DNA from: Gemmobacter sp.
GTDB taxonomy: Bacteria; Pseudomonadota; Alphaproteobacteria; Rhodobacterales; Rhodobacteraceae
Assembly (NCBI GenBank): GCA_030834485.1
Contig: JAUREX010000003.1
Coordinates: forward strand, 1-37,095
Reading direction: 5' to 3'
Length of the DNA: 37,095 nt
Shown: piece by piece, positions 8,085 through 16,698 of the stretch
Position numbering within the stretch: the stretch's first letter is position 1
Layout of the letters: each line of letters begins with the position of its first letter
Made by a program: the position numbers and the translations under genes
The notes under the pieces: generated by a model
Seen by the model: only the letters and a program-made list of their open reading frames with translations
The model's database searches: none
Told to the model about the DNA's origin: nothing

Positions 8085-9328
8085 GCCGCGGCCTCGGACA
8101 GACGGTCGCGCAGGCGCAGCGCGCGGTAATGCGCCTCGGCCGAGAGCCGCCCGAGGACGCCATGCACCGCCGGCGCGGGGATCGCGTCAAACGGCGCAAG
8201 CGCGCCCCCATCCCCCCCGAGCGCCTGCGCCAGCGCCTCGGCCGCGGCTGGGGCGGTGTTCATCCCGTGGCCGCCGAAGCCCGCGAGCAGGTGCAGCCCG
8301 TCGCGCCCCGCCCGCACGAAGGGCATGAAGTGGCGCGCATAGGCCATGACGCCCGACCAGGCGAAATCGAAGCCCACGCCCGCCGCCTTGAGATCGCGCG
8401 CGAGGGCGGGCAGATGCGCCGAGAGGTCGGCCGCCGCCCGCGCCGCGATCCGCTCTGCCCGGTCGGTGCCGAAGGCCGAGATGCCCATCCCCCACAAGAG
8501 CCGCCCGTCCGCCAGGCGGCGAAAGTAATTCCCCGCCCGGCGCGTGTCCGAGACGGCCGCGTCCGTCGGGACATGGGCGGCGATGATCCCGGGCGCGGGC
8601 CCGGTCACGGCGATGAAGGTGCGGATGGGCAGCAAGATGCGCCCGAGGTCGGGCAGGTCGCCCAGCCCGTAGCCGCCCGTCGCCAGCACGACCGCGCGCG
8701 CACGGATCGGGGCGGGCAGGGCGGGGCCCGCGACCTCCCACCCCGGCGCGCGCGGGCGGGGCAGGGCGGGGCAATGCGCGACGATGCGCGCGCCTGCCGC
8801 GCGCGTCTCCTCCGCCAGCGCCTGCAAGAGGCGCAGCGGGTGAAAGTGAAACCCCGCCGCGTCCTCGGCGCCGGCGCGATAGCGCGGCCCACGCACGCGC
8901 GCCGCGACCGCCTCGGGCCCCAGCGGCAGCGCGGGATCGGGCCAGAGGCCGAGCGTCAGGATCCCGCGGCGCGCCTGCAAACCCGGATCGGCGAAGGCGC
9001 GCCGCGCCATCGCCTCGCGCCCCGCGACCGCGGCCTCCTCGAGGCGCGCGGCATGGGCCGGGCCGACGAGCGCCACGAGGTCGCGCGCCCCGCAGGCCCA
9101 GCCCGCGCTGCAAAAGCCGCCGTTGCGCCCCGATGCCCCCGCCCCGATCGCGCCGGCCTCGAGGCAGGCGACCCGCGCACCCGCACGCGCCAGCGCCCCG
9201 GCAAGCCACAGCCCCGCAAGCCCCCCGCCGATGATCGCGACATCGACCTCGGCCCCCGCGACCGCCTCGGGCGGGTCGGTCGCGGGCGGGGCGCCCGCGG
9301 TCGCCTCATACCAGGTGCCGGGCTGCAT
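8081..9328 (-). CDS. FAD-dependent amine/amino-acid oxidase (DAO superfamily, PuuB/OrdL-like)
   Basis: A 415-residue flavoenzyme. Residues about 28-60 form the FAD Rossmann fold (DVAIIGGGLAGLWLAGALA, ending in LEAG). The GASGRNGGFCSAG segment near 63-75 is the hallmark of the PuuB/OrdL subgroup, which oxidises gamma-glutamylputrescine and related amines. A second FAD contact (VVLATGGYGL) lies near 217, and the C-terminal LLAGFGGHGMNTAPAAAEALA is also typical. It is the third gene of a minus-strand unit (binding protein, permease, oxidase) and begins seven bases after the permease stop. Next to an AruI-like decarboxylase and a dimethylargininase, it may deaminate arginine or a guanidino amine to the 2-oxo acid or aldehyde. 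That substrate is inference; the family and fold are seen directly. Confidence 0.85.
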   Translation of the reverse strand: MQPGTWYEATAGAPPATDPPEAVAGAEVDVAIIGGGLAGLWLAGALARAGARVACLEAGAIGAGASGRNGGFCSAGWACGARDLVALVGPAHAARLEEAAVAGREAMARRAFADPGLQARRGILTLGLWPDPALPLGPEAVAARVRGPRYRAGAEDAAGFHFHPLRLLQALAEETRAAGARIVAHCPALPRPRAPGWEVAGPALPAPIRARAVVLATGGYGLGDLPDLGRILLPIRTFIAVTGPAPGIIAAHVPTDAAVSDTRRAGNYFRRLADGRLLWGMGISAFGTDRAERIAARAAADLSAHLPALARDLKAAGVGFDFAWSGVMAYARHFMPFVRAGRDGLHLLAGFGGHGMNTAPAAAEALAQALGGDGGALAPFDAIPAPAVHGVLGRLSAEAHYRALRLRDRLSEAAA

Positions 9329-9335
9329 CGCGCCC

Positions 9336-11027
9336 TCAGTGCGACCCGCGCGAGCGGTTCACGATCCGGTCGAGCGACTTGATCCCCGATGCCGCGATGA
9401 GCGTCAGCAGCACATAGATGAGGGCCGCGGAATTGAACGGCTCAAACGCGAGGAAGCTCTGCGCCTGGAACTCGCGCATGCGCTGGGTGATGTCGCGCAC
9501 CGACAGGATCGAGACGAGCGAGGTATCCTTGAGCATCGCGATGAATTCGTTGCCAAGTGCCGGAAGCACGATCGCGATCGCCTGCGGGATGACGATGAAG
9601 CGCGCGATCTGCACCTCGTGCAGCCCGAGCGTGCGCGCGGCCTCGATCTGGCCCTTGGGGATCGCCTCGATGCCGGCGCGGAAGATCTCGGCCATATAGG
9701 CCGAATAGCCGATCGCGATGGCGATGATGCCGCGGGTCATCATGTCGATGTCGATCGCCCCGCCGGTGCCGTTCTTGATCGCCCCCGCGAGTGGCAGCCC
9801 GACATAGAGGATGATCACGAGCATCGGCACGCCCCGGATCGTGTCGACGAAGAAATCGGCGAAGACCGCGAGCGGATGGCCCCCCGTGATCTTGCCGATC
9901 AGCACCATCACGAGCGACAGGAACGCGAGCACCGCCCCCCCGATCATGACCGCGCGGTCGGTCGTCGGCAGATAGGACGTCGCCCAGATCACGGGCAGAT
10001 CGCCCGCCGCCGCCACCGGCAGCACCGCCCCCGACAGCGTGCCCGCGGCGATGAGGTCGAGCGCCTGCTCGACGCTCCCGAGCGAGCGGATGCGCAGCGG
10101 CTCGGCCGGCGGCTCGGGCAGGAAATCGCCATAGCGGACCGTATCGGCAAGGCCCTGCGGGGTGCCCGCGACGATGCCGATGCGTCCCTCGAGGGTGCCC
10201 GCGAGCACCACCTCGGCCTCGGGCTTCATCCCGTGCCAGACCGCGACGCCCAGCGCCACGATCCCGATCCCCGTCATGATCCGGCTCGCGCGCGCCGAGG
10301 GCTTGAGCCGCCCGCAGAACGCCCAGACAAGGCCCAGCACCGACGCCCCGAGATAGGCAAACACCGCCGCGCGCAAGGTCACCATCAGCCCCGTCGCAAA
10401 GCCCGCATGCGCGACCATGAGGAAGAAGAACGCAAGGCAGAGGTTCAGCGCGAGCAGCGCCCAGAGCACCGCACCGCCCGCAAGGCCGCGATGCAGCCGC
10501 TGCGGCAGCGCCGCGAACCCCGCCGAGCCGGCCGCCACCAGCGCCCCGAGCCAGACCGCGCGATGGGCGGCGGGCAGGAACCAGGCCTCGAACGCCGGGT
10601 CGAGGCGGAAGTTCTGATCGACGACGAGGATCCAGGTGACGTTGCGCGGATCGGTGATGTTGAGGGCGACCGAGGTGGCGTAAGGGTCGAGGACCGGCAG
10701 CCGCGAGAGCGCCGCAAGCAGCACCGTCTGCACCCCGAACGCCCAGAGCGCCTGGCGCCGCTGGCGCGCCACCAACGCGGGCGACTGGTCGGGCCTCAGT
10801 GCCCGGATGAGCTTGATCGCCCCCACGACGCCCGCGATTGCGGCCGTCGCCACGATCGCGAAGGCGGCGAGAAGGTCGGTCGCGTTGTCCTCGACCCCGA
10901 GGACGGCGACGAGGGCCGGGCCATAGTTGCGCGACGTCGCGAGCAGCCAGATGATGACGGGCGCCGCAAAGAGAAAGACGAGGTTGCTCGCGCGCATGCC
11001 CCGGAGCCAGAACAGGATGGGGTGCAT
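9336..11027 (-). CDS. Polar amino-acid ABC transporter permease with long N-terminal extension
   Basis: An inner-membrane permease of 563 residues, more than twice the usual 220-240 for this family. The ordinary HisMQ-type permease domain occupies about residues 355-563 and carries the EAA loop that contacts the ATPase (EIFRAGIEAIPKGQ, then EAARTLGL, 447-469) and the FIVIPQAIAIVLPALGNEF helix. Before it there are several hydrophobic helices (about 13-30, 52-73, 95-108, 155-172, 183-207, 218-237, 250-265). A soluble stretch at about 278-350 (RIGIVAGTPQGLADTVRYG onward) reads like part of a periplasmic binding-protein fold. The gene follows the binding-protein gene by 51 bases, with a hairpin in the gap, and precedes the oxidase gene. 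No ATPase gene is nearby. The substrate is probably a basic or guanidino amino acid, judged from context only. Confidence 0.87.
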   Translation of the reverse strand: MHPILFWLRGMRASNLVFLFAAPVIIWLLATSRNYGPALVAVLGVEDNATDLLAAFAIVATAAIAGVVGAIKLIRALRPDQSPALVARQRRQALWAFGVQTVLLAALSRLPVLDPYATSVALNITDPRNVTWILVVDQNFRLDPAFEAWFLPAAHRAVWLGALVAAGSAGFAALPQRLHRGLAGGAVLWALLALNLCLAFFFLMVAHAGFATGLMVTLRAAVFAYLGASVLGLVWAFCGRLKPSARASRIMTGIGIVALGVAVWHGMKPEAEVVLAGTLEGRIGIVAGTPQGLADTVRYGDFLPEPPAEPLRIRSLGSVEQALDLIAAGTLSGAVLPVAAAGDLPVIWATSYLPTTDRAVMIGGAVLAFLSLVMVLIGKITGGHPLAVFADFFVDTIRGVPMLVIILYVGLPLAGAIKNGTGGAIDIDMMTRGIIAIAIGYSAYMAEIFRAGIEAIPKGQIEAARTLGLHEVQIARFIVIPQAIAIVLPALGNEFIAMLKDTSLVSILSVRDITQRMREFQAQSFLAFEPFNSAALIYVLLTLIAASGIKSLDRIVNRSRGSH

Positions 11028-11046
11028 GCGCCCGCCTCGCGAAGGG

Positions 11047-11070
11047 GGGCCGCCGGCGGACCGGCGGCCC
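11047..11070 (-). promoter_or_regulatory. Intercistronic hairpin between binding-protein and permease genes
   Basis: A perfect 10-base inverted repeat with a 4-base loop lies in the 51-base gap: arms 11047-11056 (GGGCCGCCGG) and 11061-11070 (CCGGCGGCCC). On the minus-strand transcript it falls just after the binding-protein stop. There is no T-run after it, so it looks less like a strong terminator than an attenuating or RNA-stabilising stem. Such stems are known between binding-protein and permease genes (for example malE-malF), where they keep binding-protein mRNA in excess. Confidence 0.6.
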
Positions 11071-11078
11071 GTCTCAGA

Positions 11079-11816
11079 TCACTTCGGCCACCACTTGAGC
11101 ACGAGCGCATCGAGCGTGCCATCGGCCTTGATCGCGGCGAGCCCCTCGTTGAAGGCGTCCTGGAGCGCGTCGCCCTCTTGGAAGACGAGGCCGAGGGGGT
11201 CGGACGACAGGCCCGTGATGCCGACCGTCAGCTGGCCCGCGAATTCCTGCTCATAGGCCGCGGCCGAGGTCGAATCGATGATGACGCCGTCGACATCGCC
11301 GTTCTGGAGCGCCACGACCGCATTGTTGAAGGCATCGAACAGCGCGAGGTTGTCGCGCCCGACGAGTTCCTCGCCAAGGGCGGCGTTCGTCGTGCCGTTC
11401 TGCGAGGCGAGCTTCATCGCGCCGCTCTTGAAGTCGTCGATCGTCTTGCCGGCATCGGCCACGCGCATCAGCACGCCCTGCTCGACGATGATGTAGGGGT
11501 CGGAGAAGTCGACGATCTTGTCGCGCTCTTCGGTGATGGTGACGCCCGAGACGACCATGTCGAACTCACCCGCCGCCAGCGCCGCGAAGATGCCGTCCCA
11601 GGCGGTCGAGACCCAGTTGGGCTGGCAGTTGATGCGCGCGCAGATCTCGGCCACGACATCGACGTCAAAGCCCTTGACGACCCCGTCCTCGATGAATTCG
11701 TGCGGCGGATAGGTGGTGTCCGAGCCGATCTTGAGGACGCGCCCGCCAAGGTCGGCCGCAGCCGCGGGCAGCGCGAGCGCCGTTGCCGCCGCAAGGCCGA
11801 TAAGGAAGTTCTTCAT
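11079..11816 (-). CDS. Periplasmic amino-acid-binding protein of ABC transporter
   Basis: A 245-residue SBP_bac_3-type solute-binding protein. The start at 11816 gives a clean Sec signal peptide (MKNFLIGLAAATALALP, cleavage near AAA/D21) and is preceded by GGAGG; a longer in-frame extension upstream is not credible. The mature protein shows the family pattern: LKIGSDTTYPPHEF, GFDVDVVAEIC, WDGIFAALAAGEFDMVVSG, the ITEERDKIVDFSDPYI hinge-lobe signature, a QNGTTN segment, and the C-terminal AIKADGTLDALVLKWW. This subfamily binds polar amino acids such as arginine, histidine, ornithine or glutamine. The divergent AruI-like and dimethylargininase genes suggest arginine or a methylarginine, which is inference. 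It is the first gene of the minus-strand unit. Confidence 0.92.
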   Translation of the reverse strand: MKNFLIGLAAATALALPAAAADLGGRVLKIGSDTTYPPHEFIEDGVVKGFDVDVVAEICARINCQPNWVSTAWDGIFAALAAGEFDMVVSGVTITEERDKIVDFSDPYIIVEQGVLMRVADAGKTIDDFKSGAMKLASQNGTTNAALGEELVGRDNLALFDAFNNAVVALQNGDVDGVIIDSTSAAAYEQEFAGQLTVGITGLSSDPLGLVFQEGDALQDAFNEGLAAIKADGTLDALVLKWWPK

Positions 11817-11855
11817 GCTTGCCTCCATTATGCCCCGGACGGATGGCCGGGGGGA

Positions 11856-11871
11856 TGTGATGGCGATCACT
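11856..11871. promoter_or_regulatory. CRP/FNR-like palindrome in the divergent promoter region
   Basis: The bases TGTGA-TGGCGA-TCACT at 11856-11871 fit the TGTGA-N6-TCACA consensus of the CRP family with one mismatch; the core GTGAT-N4-ATCAC is a perfect palindrome. It is 40 bases upstream of the binding-protein ATG and about 143 bases upstream of the decarboxylase ATG, inside the 198-base region shared by the two divergent units. A second inverted repeat (CCCCGG 11833-11838 and CCGGGG 11847-11852) lies just beside it. Regulation by a CRP/FNR-type protein is inferred from the pattern alone. Confidence 0.4.
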
Positions 11872-12014
11872 TTGCGCGCCGGCGCGGGGCGGGTCAAGCC
11901 GCGCCGCATCCGCGGGGTGCGCGCGGCCCGGCTTGCCCAATGCTTGCGCGGCGCGCATGATCCTGCCCGAACCGCAGGCAGGCGCGCGGCGCCGAGGGCA
12001 GAAAAGGGGGCGCG

Positions 12015-13598
12015 ATGGCGACGGTGGGCGAGGCGCTGGCGCTGGCGCTAAAGCGGGCGGGCGTCGGGGTCGTCTTCGGCATTCCCGGCGTGCACACGAT
12101 CGAGCTCTATCGCGGGCTTGCGGTGGCGGGGCTGCGCCATGTGACGCCGCGCCACGAACAGGGCGCGGGCTTCATGGCCGACGGCTATGCGCGCGCCACG
12201 GGCCGGCCCGGCGTGGCTTTCGTCATCACAGGGCCCGGGGTCACGAACATCCTTACGCCGATGGCGCAGGCGCGCGCCGATTCGGTGCCGATGCTCGTCG
12301 TCTCGGGGGTGAATGCGCGCGCGAGCCTCGGGCGCGGGCTTGGCCATCTGCACGAATTGCCCGACCAGCACGCGCTCGCGGCCGGGGTCGCGGTGCTCTC
12401 GCGGCATGTGGATGGCCCCGAGGATCTCGGCCCCGCGCTGGCCGAGGTGCTCGGGCGGCTGGGCTCGGGCCGGCCGGGGCCCGTGCATCTGCAGGTGCCG
12501 CTCGACGTGATGGGGATGGCGGCGCCCGCGCTCGGCCCGATCGCGGCCCCGCCCGCGCCGCCTGCGCCCGATCCGGCCGCGGTGGGCGAGGCGGCGGCGC
12601 GGCTCGGGCGCGCGCGCGCTCCGGTCATCCTCGCGGGCGGTGGGGCGCGGCGGGCGGCGGGGGCGCTGATTGCGCTTGCGCGCAGGCTGGGCGCGCCGGT
12701 CGTGATGACGACGAACGCGCGCGGGATCATGCACGCCGATCCGCTGGCCGTGCCCGCCTCGCCGAGCCTGCCGGCGGTGCGCGCCCTGATCGCGGGCGCT
12801 GATGCCGTCCTCGCGGTCGGGACGGAGTTCGGCCAGACCGACTACGACATGTATGTGACGGGCGGCATGGCGCCGATGGCGGGGCTTGTGCGCATCGACA
12901 TCTGCCCCGAGCAGCTCGCGCGCCACCCGGCCGAGGTCGCCATCACGGCGGACGCCGGGGCGGGGCTTGCGGCACTTGGCGCGGCCCTTGGGGCCGGGGC
13001 AGGGGCCGCAGATGGGGCGGCGCGGGCTTCGGCGGCGCGCGCGGGCGCCTGGGCCGACCTCTCGGGCGCGATGCGCGCGCAGGCCGCGATCCTCGGCGCG
13101 ATCGCGCGTGCGCTGCCCGAAGCACCCATCGTGGGCGATTCGACGCAGCCCGTCTATGCCGGCAACCTCTGGCACGATGCCCCCCGCCCCGGCGGCTGGT
13201 TCAATGCGGCGACGGGCTATGGCGCGCTCGGCTATGCGATCCCGGCCGCGATCGGGGCGGCTGTCGGCCTCGGGCCCGGCGCGCCGGTCGTCTGCCTCGC
13301 GGGCGACGGGGGCGCGCAGTTCAGCCTGGCCGAGCTGATGTGCGCGCGCGACGAGGGGCTCGGCATCCGCTTCGTGATCTGGAACAACCGCGGCTATCGC
13401 GAGATCGCCGAGGCGATGGCGGGCGCCGGCGCCCCGGTCGTTGGCTGCGATCCGACCCCACCCGACTTCGCCGCCATCGGGCAGGCCTGCGCGATCCCCC
13501 ACCGCCCCGTCCCCGCCACCCCCGAGGCCGTCGCCGCCGCCTGCGCCGCGCCCGCCCCCGACGGTGGCCCCGTCCTGATCGAGGTCGATGCGAGATGA
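12015..13598 (+). CDS. ThDP-dependent decarboxylase, AruI-like (5-guanidino-2-oxopentanoate decarboxylase)
   Basis: A 527-residue thiamine-diphosphate enzyme of the acetolactate synthase/decarboxylase superfamily. The N-terminal Pyr domain has VVFGIPGVHTIELYRGL and RHEQGAGFMADGYAR, with the ThDP-activating Glu48. TGPGVTNI and DSVPMLVVSGVNARASLG follow. The central domain begins near 190. The C-terminal PP domain has the ThDP motif GDGGAQFSLAELM (Gly430-Asp431-Gly432) ending in WNNRGY. The wording of the N-terminal 120 residues (GIPGVHT, ELYRGL, SVNA-type segment, GLGHLHELPDQ) is much closer to Pseudomonas AruI, which decarboxylates 2-ketoarginine to 4-guanidinobutanal, than to acetolactate synthases. 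No small regulatory subunit gene is adjacent. Its stop overlaps the dimethylargininase start (ATGA), so the pair is coupled. Confidence 0.85.
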   Translation: MATVGEALALALKRAGVGVVFGIPGVHTIELYRGLAVAGLRHVTPRHEQGAGFMADGYARATGRPGVAFVITGPGVTNILTPMAQARADSVPMLVVSGVNARASLGRGLGHLHELPDQHALAAGVAVLSRHVDGPEDLGPALAEVLGRLGSGRPGPVHLQVPLDVMGMAAPALGPIAAPPAPPAPDPAAVGEAAARLGRARAPVILAGGGARRAAGALIALARRLGAPVVMTTNARGIMHADPLAVPASPSLPAVRALIAGADAVLAVGTEFGQTDYDMYVTGGMAPMAGLVRIDICPEQLARHPAEVAITADAGAGLAALGAALGAGAGAADGAARASAARAGAWADLSGAMRAQAAILGAIARALPEAPIVGDSTQPVYAGNLWHDAPRPGGWFNAATGYGALGYAIPAAIGAAVGLGPGAPVVCLAGDGGAQFSLAELMCARDEGLGIRFVIWNNRGYREIAEAMAGAGAPVVGCDPTPPDFAAIGQACAIPHRPVPATPEAVAAACAAPAPDGGPVLIEVDAR

Positions 13599-14389
13599 CC
13601 CACCCCGCCACCCATTTCACCCACGCCGTCACCCGCCGCCCGGGGCGGTCCGTCACCGAGGGGCTGCGCGCGGTCGACACCGGCGCGCCCGATCTGGGCC
13701 GGATGCTGCGCGACCATGACGACTACATCGCGGCCCTGCGCGAGACGGGGGCGGAGGTCATCGTGCTCGACCCGCTCGAGGCCTTTCCCGATGCGCTCTT
13801 TGTCGAGGATACCGCGCTCTGCCTGCCCGAAGGGGCGGTGCTGATGGCGCCGGGCGCGCCCTCGCGGCTGGGTGAGGTCGCCGAGATGGCCCCGACCCTC
13901 GGCGCGCTTTTCGCCGATCTGCGCCGCCTCGATCCGCCCGCGCGGATCGAGGCGGGCGACATCCTCTGGACCGGGCGCGAGGTGCTGGTCGGCCGCTCGG
14001 CACGCACGGATGCGGCAGGCGTCGCCGCACTCCGCACGGCGGTCGCGGATTGGGGGCACACGGTGCGCGAGGTCGAGACGCCGCCCGGTGTCCTGCACTT
14101 CAAGACCGATTGCGCGCTGATCGACCCCGAGACGGTGCTTGCGACCCGCAGGCTCGCGGCCTCGGGCTGCTTTGCGGGCTACCGTGTCCTATTCGTCCCC
14201 GAAGGCGAGGAGGCGGCGGCGAATGTGATCCGCTTCAACGATGCGGTCATCATGCCCGCGGGATTTGCGCGCACGGCCGAGGCCATCGCCGCCACTGGGC
14301 TGCGCGTGCGCCCGGTCGGCAACACCGAATGCGCGCGCCTCGATGGCGGGATGTCGTGCCTGTCGCTGCGCCTCAACCCGCGTTCCTGA
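13595..14389 (+). CDS. Dimethylargininase (N(G),N(G)-dimethylarginine dimethylaminohydrolase)
   Basis: A 264-residue member of the guanidino-group hydrolase (pentein) superfamily. Bacterial DDAH hydrolyses methylated arginines to citrulline and methylamines. The catalytic residues line up with Pseudomonas DDAH (Asp66, Glu114, His162, Cys249) at nearly constant offset: Asp72 in ALFVEDTAL, Glu119 in RIEAGDIL, His168 in GVLHFKTDC, and nucleophile Cys255 in [10 protein letters not shown]. The N-terminal [13 protein letters not shown] is also typical. The start at 13595 overlaps the decarboxylase stop by four bases. Its end overlaps the convergent malate synthase gene by 17 bases. Placement with a ketoarginine decarboxylase suggests use of free or methylated arginine as a nutrient. 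Citrulline-forming activity on other guanidino compounds cannot be excluded. Confidence 0.9.
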   Translation: MTHPATHFTHAVTRRPGRSVTEGLRAVDTGAPDLGRMLRDHDDYIAALRETGAEVIVLDPLEAFPDALFVEDTALCLPEGAVLMAPGAPSRLGEVAEMAPTLGALFADLRRLDPPARIEAGDILWTGREVLVGRSARTDAAGVAALRTAVADWGHTVREVETPPGVLHFKTDCALIDPETVLATRRLAASGCFAGYRVLFVPEGEEAAANVIRFNDAVIMPAGFARTAEAIAATGLRVRPVGNTECARLDGGMSCLSLRLNPRS

Positions 14390-16562
14390 GGGCGCGCGCG
14401 AGCTCGGCCTTGCGCGCCAGCCGGCAGGCGTGGAGGACCGGCTCGGTATAGCCCGAGGGCTGGGCGCGCCCCTCGAACACCAGCGCCGAGGCCGCCGCAA
14501 AGGCCACCCCGTCGAAAGCGGGCGCCATCGGCCGATAGGCCGGGTCGGCCGCGTTCTGGCGATCGACCACGGCCGCCATGCGGCGCAGCACCTCCTCGAC
14601 CTCGGCGCGCGAGACGACGCCGTGATGGAGCCAGTTCGCGATGTGCTGGGCCGAGATGCGGCAGGTCGCGCGATCCTCCATCAGGCCGACATCGTTGATG
14701 TCGGGCACCTTCGAGCAGCCCACCCCCTGGTCGATCCAGCGCACCACATAGCCGAGGATGCCCTGCGCGTTGTTCTCGACCTCGCGCAGGACCTGCGCCT
14801 GCGTCCATTTGCGAAACGCCGCGAGCGGCAGTTCCAGAAGCCCGTCGACATGCGCCCGCCGCCCCCCGCGCGTCAGCGCCGCCTGCACCGCGAAGACGTC
14901 GACCTTGTGATAATGGAGCGCATGGAGCGTCGCGGCCGTGGGGCTCGGGACCCAGGCGGTGGTGGCGCCCGCCATCGGATGCTCGATCTTCTGGGCGAGC
15001 ATCGCGGCCATGCGGTCGGGCATCGCCCACATCCCCTTGCCGATCTGCGCCCGCCCCGACAGGCCGCATTCGAGGCCGATGTCGACGTTGCGCGCCTCAT
15101 AGGCGGCGATCCAGCCCTTGCGGCGGATGAAATCCTTGCGCGAAAAGGCGCCCGCCTCCATCGAGGTGTGGATCTCGTCGCCGGTCCGGTCGAGAAAGCC
15201 GGTGTTGATGAAGGCGACGCGGTGGCGCGCCGCGCGGATGCACGCCTTGAGGTTGAGCGAGGTGCGCCGCTCCTCGTCCATGATGCCGAGCTTCACCGTG
15301 TGGCGCGGCAGGCCGAGGACATCCTCGACGCGCGCAAAGGTGCGGTCGGCAAAGGCGACCTCGGCCGGCCCGTGCATCTTGGGCTTCACGACATAGACCG
15401 AGCCCGCGCGCGAGTTGCGCGCGCCCTCGGCCTTGCGCAGGTCGTGCATCGCGATCAGCGTGGTGACCATCGCATCCATCAGCCCCTCGAACACCTCGGC
15501 GCCGGTCCGGTCGCGCATCGCGGGCGTGGTCATCAGATGGCCGACGTTGCGCACGAGCATGAGCGCGCGCCCGGGCAGCACAACGGGCGCGCCGTCGGGG
15601 CCGATCAGCGCGCGGTCGGGTGCGAGCGCGCGGGTGACGCTGCGCCCGTCCTTCAGGAAGCTGTCGGTCAGGTCGCCGCGCATGAGGCCGAGCCAGTTGC
15701 CATAGGCCTGCACCTTGTCGGCGACATCGACGCAGGCGACCGAATCCTCGAGGTCCATGATGGCCGAGATCGCGGCCTCGATCCGCACATCGGCCAGCCC
15801 CGCCTGATCGCGCGCCCCGATCGGATGGGTGCGGTCGAAGACAAGCTCGACATGCAGGCCGTGGTTGCGCAGCACGACCGAATCGGGCGCGCGCGGATGG
15901 CCGCGATAGCCCACGAACCTCGCCGGATCCTCGAGCGGCTGGTCGTCGACCAGAAGCGCGCCGCCGCGGATGTGATAGCGCCGCGCATCGGCGTGGCTGA
16001 GGCCGCGGATCGGGAACGCCTCATCGAGAAAGACGCGCGCGCGGGCCACGACGCGCGCTCCGCGCCCGCGCTCGTAGCCGCCCGCGGGCGGGGCGCTGCC
16101 CATCGCATCGGTGCCATAGAGCGCATCATAGAGGCTGCCCCAGCGGGCGTTCGCGGCATTGAGCGCATAGCGCGCATTGGTGATCGGCACGACAAGCTGC
16201 GGGCCGGGGATGCGCGCGATCTCGTCGTCGACGCTGGCGGTGTCGATCGTGAACGCCTCGCCCTCGGGCAAGAGATAGCCGATCCGCTCAAGAAAGGCCT
16301 TGTAGCCCTCGTGGTCGTGGGGCTGGCCGCGATGGGCGATGTGCCAGGCGTCGATCTCGGCCTGCAGCGCGTCGCGCTCGGCCAGAAGGGCGCGGTTGTC
16401 GGGGCCGAGGTCGTGCACGAGGTCGGAAAAACCCTGCCAGAAGCTGTCCGGATCCACCCCCGTGCCGGGCAGCACGCGCGCCTCGAGGAACTGCGCGAGT
16501 TCCGCCGCGACCCCGAGTTCGGCCCGCCTCACCATGCCGTCGCCTGCGATACCGTCCGCCAT
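14373..16562 (-). CDS. glcB: Malate synthase G
   Basis: Condenses glyoxylate with acetyl-CoA to malate in the glyoxylate shunt and glycolate use. The 729-residue length is normal for the large G isoform. Family signatures are visible throughout: [19 protein letters not shown] near 140, [55 protein letters not shown], and [18 protein letters not shown] near 620-635, the segment that carries the catalytic aspartate. The start at 16562 follows a strong GGAGGT six bases upstream; a longer in-frame extension would run through the neighbouring regulatory gap and lacks support. It is monocistronic. The acyl-CoA oxidation genes further on would supply its acetyl-CoA. Confidence 0.96.
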   Translation of the reverse strand: MADGIAGDGMVRRAELGVAAELAQFLEARVLPGTGVDPDSFWQGFSDLVHDLGPDNRALLAERDALQAEIDAWHIAHRGQPHDHEGYKAFLERIGYLLPEGEAFTIDTASVDDEIARIPGPQLVVPITNARYALNAANARWGSLYDALYGTDAMGSAPPAGGYERGRGARVVARARVFLDEAFPIRGLSHADARRYHIRGGALLVDDQPLEDPARFVGYRGHPRAPDSVVLRNHGLHVELVFDRTHPIGARDQAGLADVRIEAAISAIMDLEDSVACVDVADKVQAYGNWLGLMRGDLTDSFLKDGRSVTRALAPDRALIGPDGAPVVLPGRALMLVRNVGHLMTTPAMRDRTGAEVFEGLMDAMVTTLIAMHDLRKAEGARNSRAGSVYVVKPKMHGPAEVAFADRTFARVEDVLGLPRHTVKLGIMDEERRTSLNLKACIRAARHRVAFINTGFLDRTGDEIHTSMEAGAFSRKDFIRRKGWIAAYEARNVDIGLECGLSGRAQIGKGMWAMPDRMAAMLAQKIEHPMAGATTAWVPSPTAATLHALHYHKVDVFAVQAALTRGGRRAHVDGLLELPLAAFRKWTQAQVLREVENNAQGILGYVVRWIDQGVGCSKVPDINDVGLMEDRATCRISAQHIANWLHHGVVSRAEVEEVLRRMAAVVDRQNAADPAYRPMAPAFDGVAFAAASALVFEGRAQPSGYTEPVLHACRLARKAELARALRNAG

Positions 16563-16698
16563 CTTCGACCTCCTGTCCGCCCTGCCTGCGCGGTGGGGCA
16601 GGGCTAGTGCAAGCCGCGCCCGGATTCCACCCCGCGGCCGGGCTTGCGGGGCGGTGCGGGCGGCGACAATATGCCTCGGGGTGCACGGAGGGGCGGCG

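Noticed and set aside
12015-13598. Annotation as acetolactate synthase large subunit
   Set aside because: No small subunit gene is adjacent, and the N-terminal wording (GIPGVHT, ELYRGL) and the partner DDAH gene fit an AruI-like decarboxylase better.
14241-16607. A very long plus-strand open frame antisense to malate synthase G
   Set aside because: It mirrors the codon pattern of glcB, is Arg/Asp/His/Gly-rich and has no family motif. Such shadows are common at this GC content.
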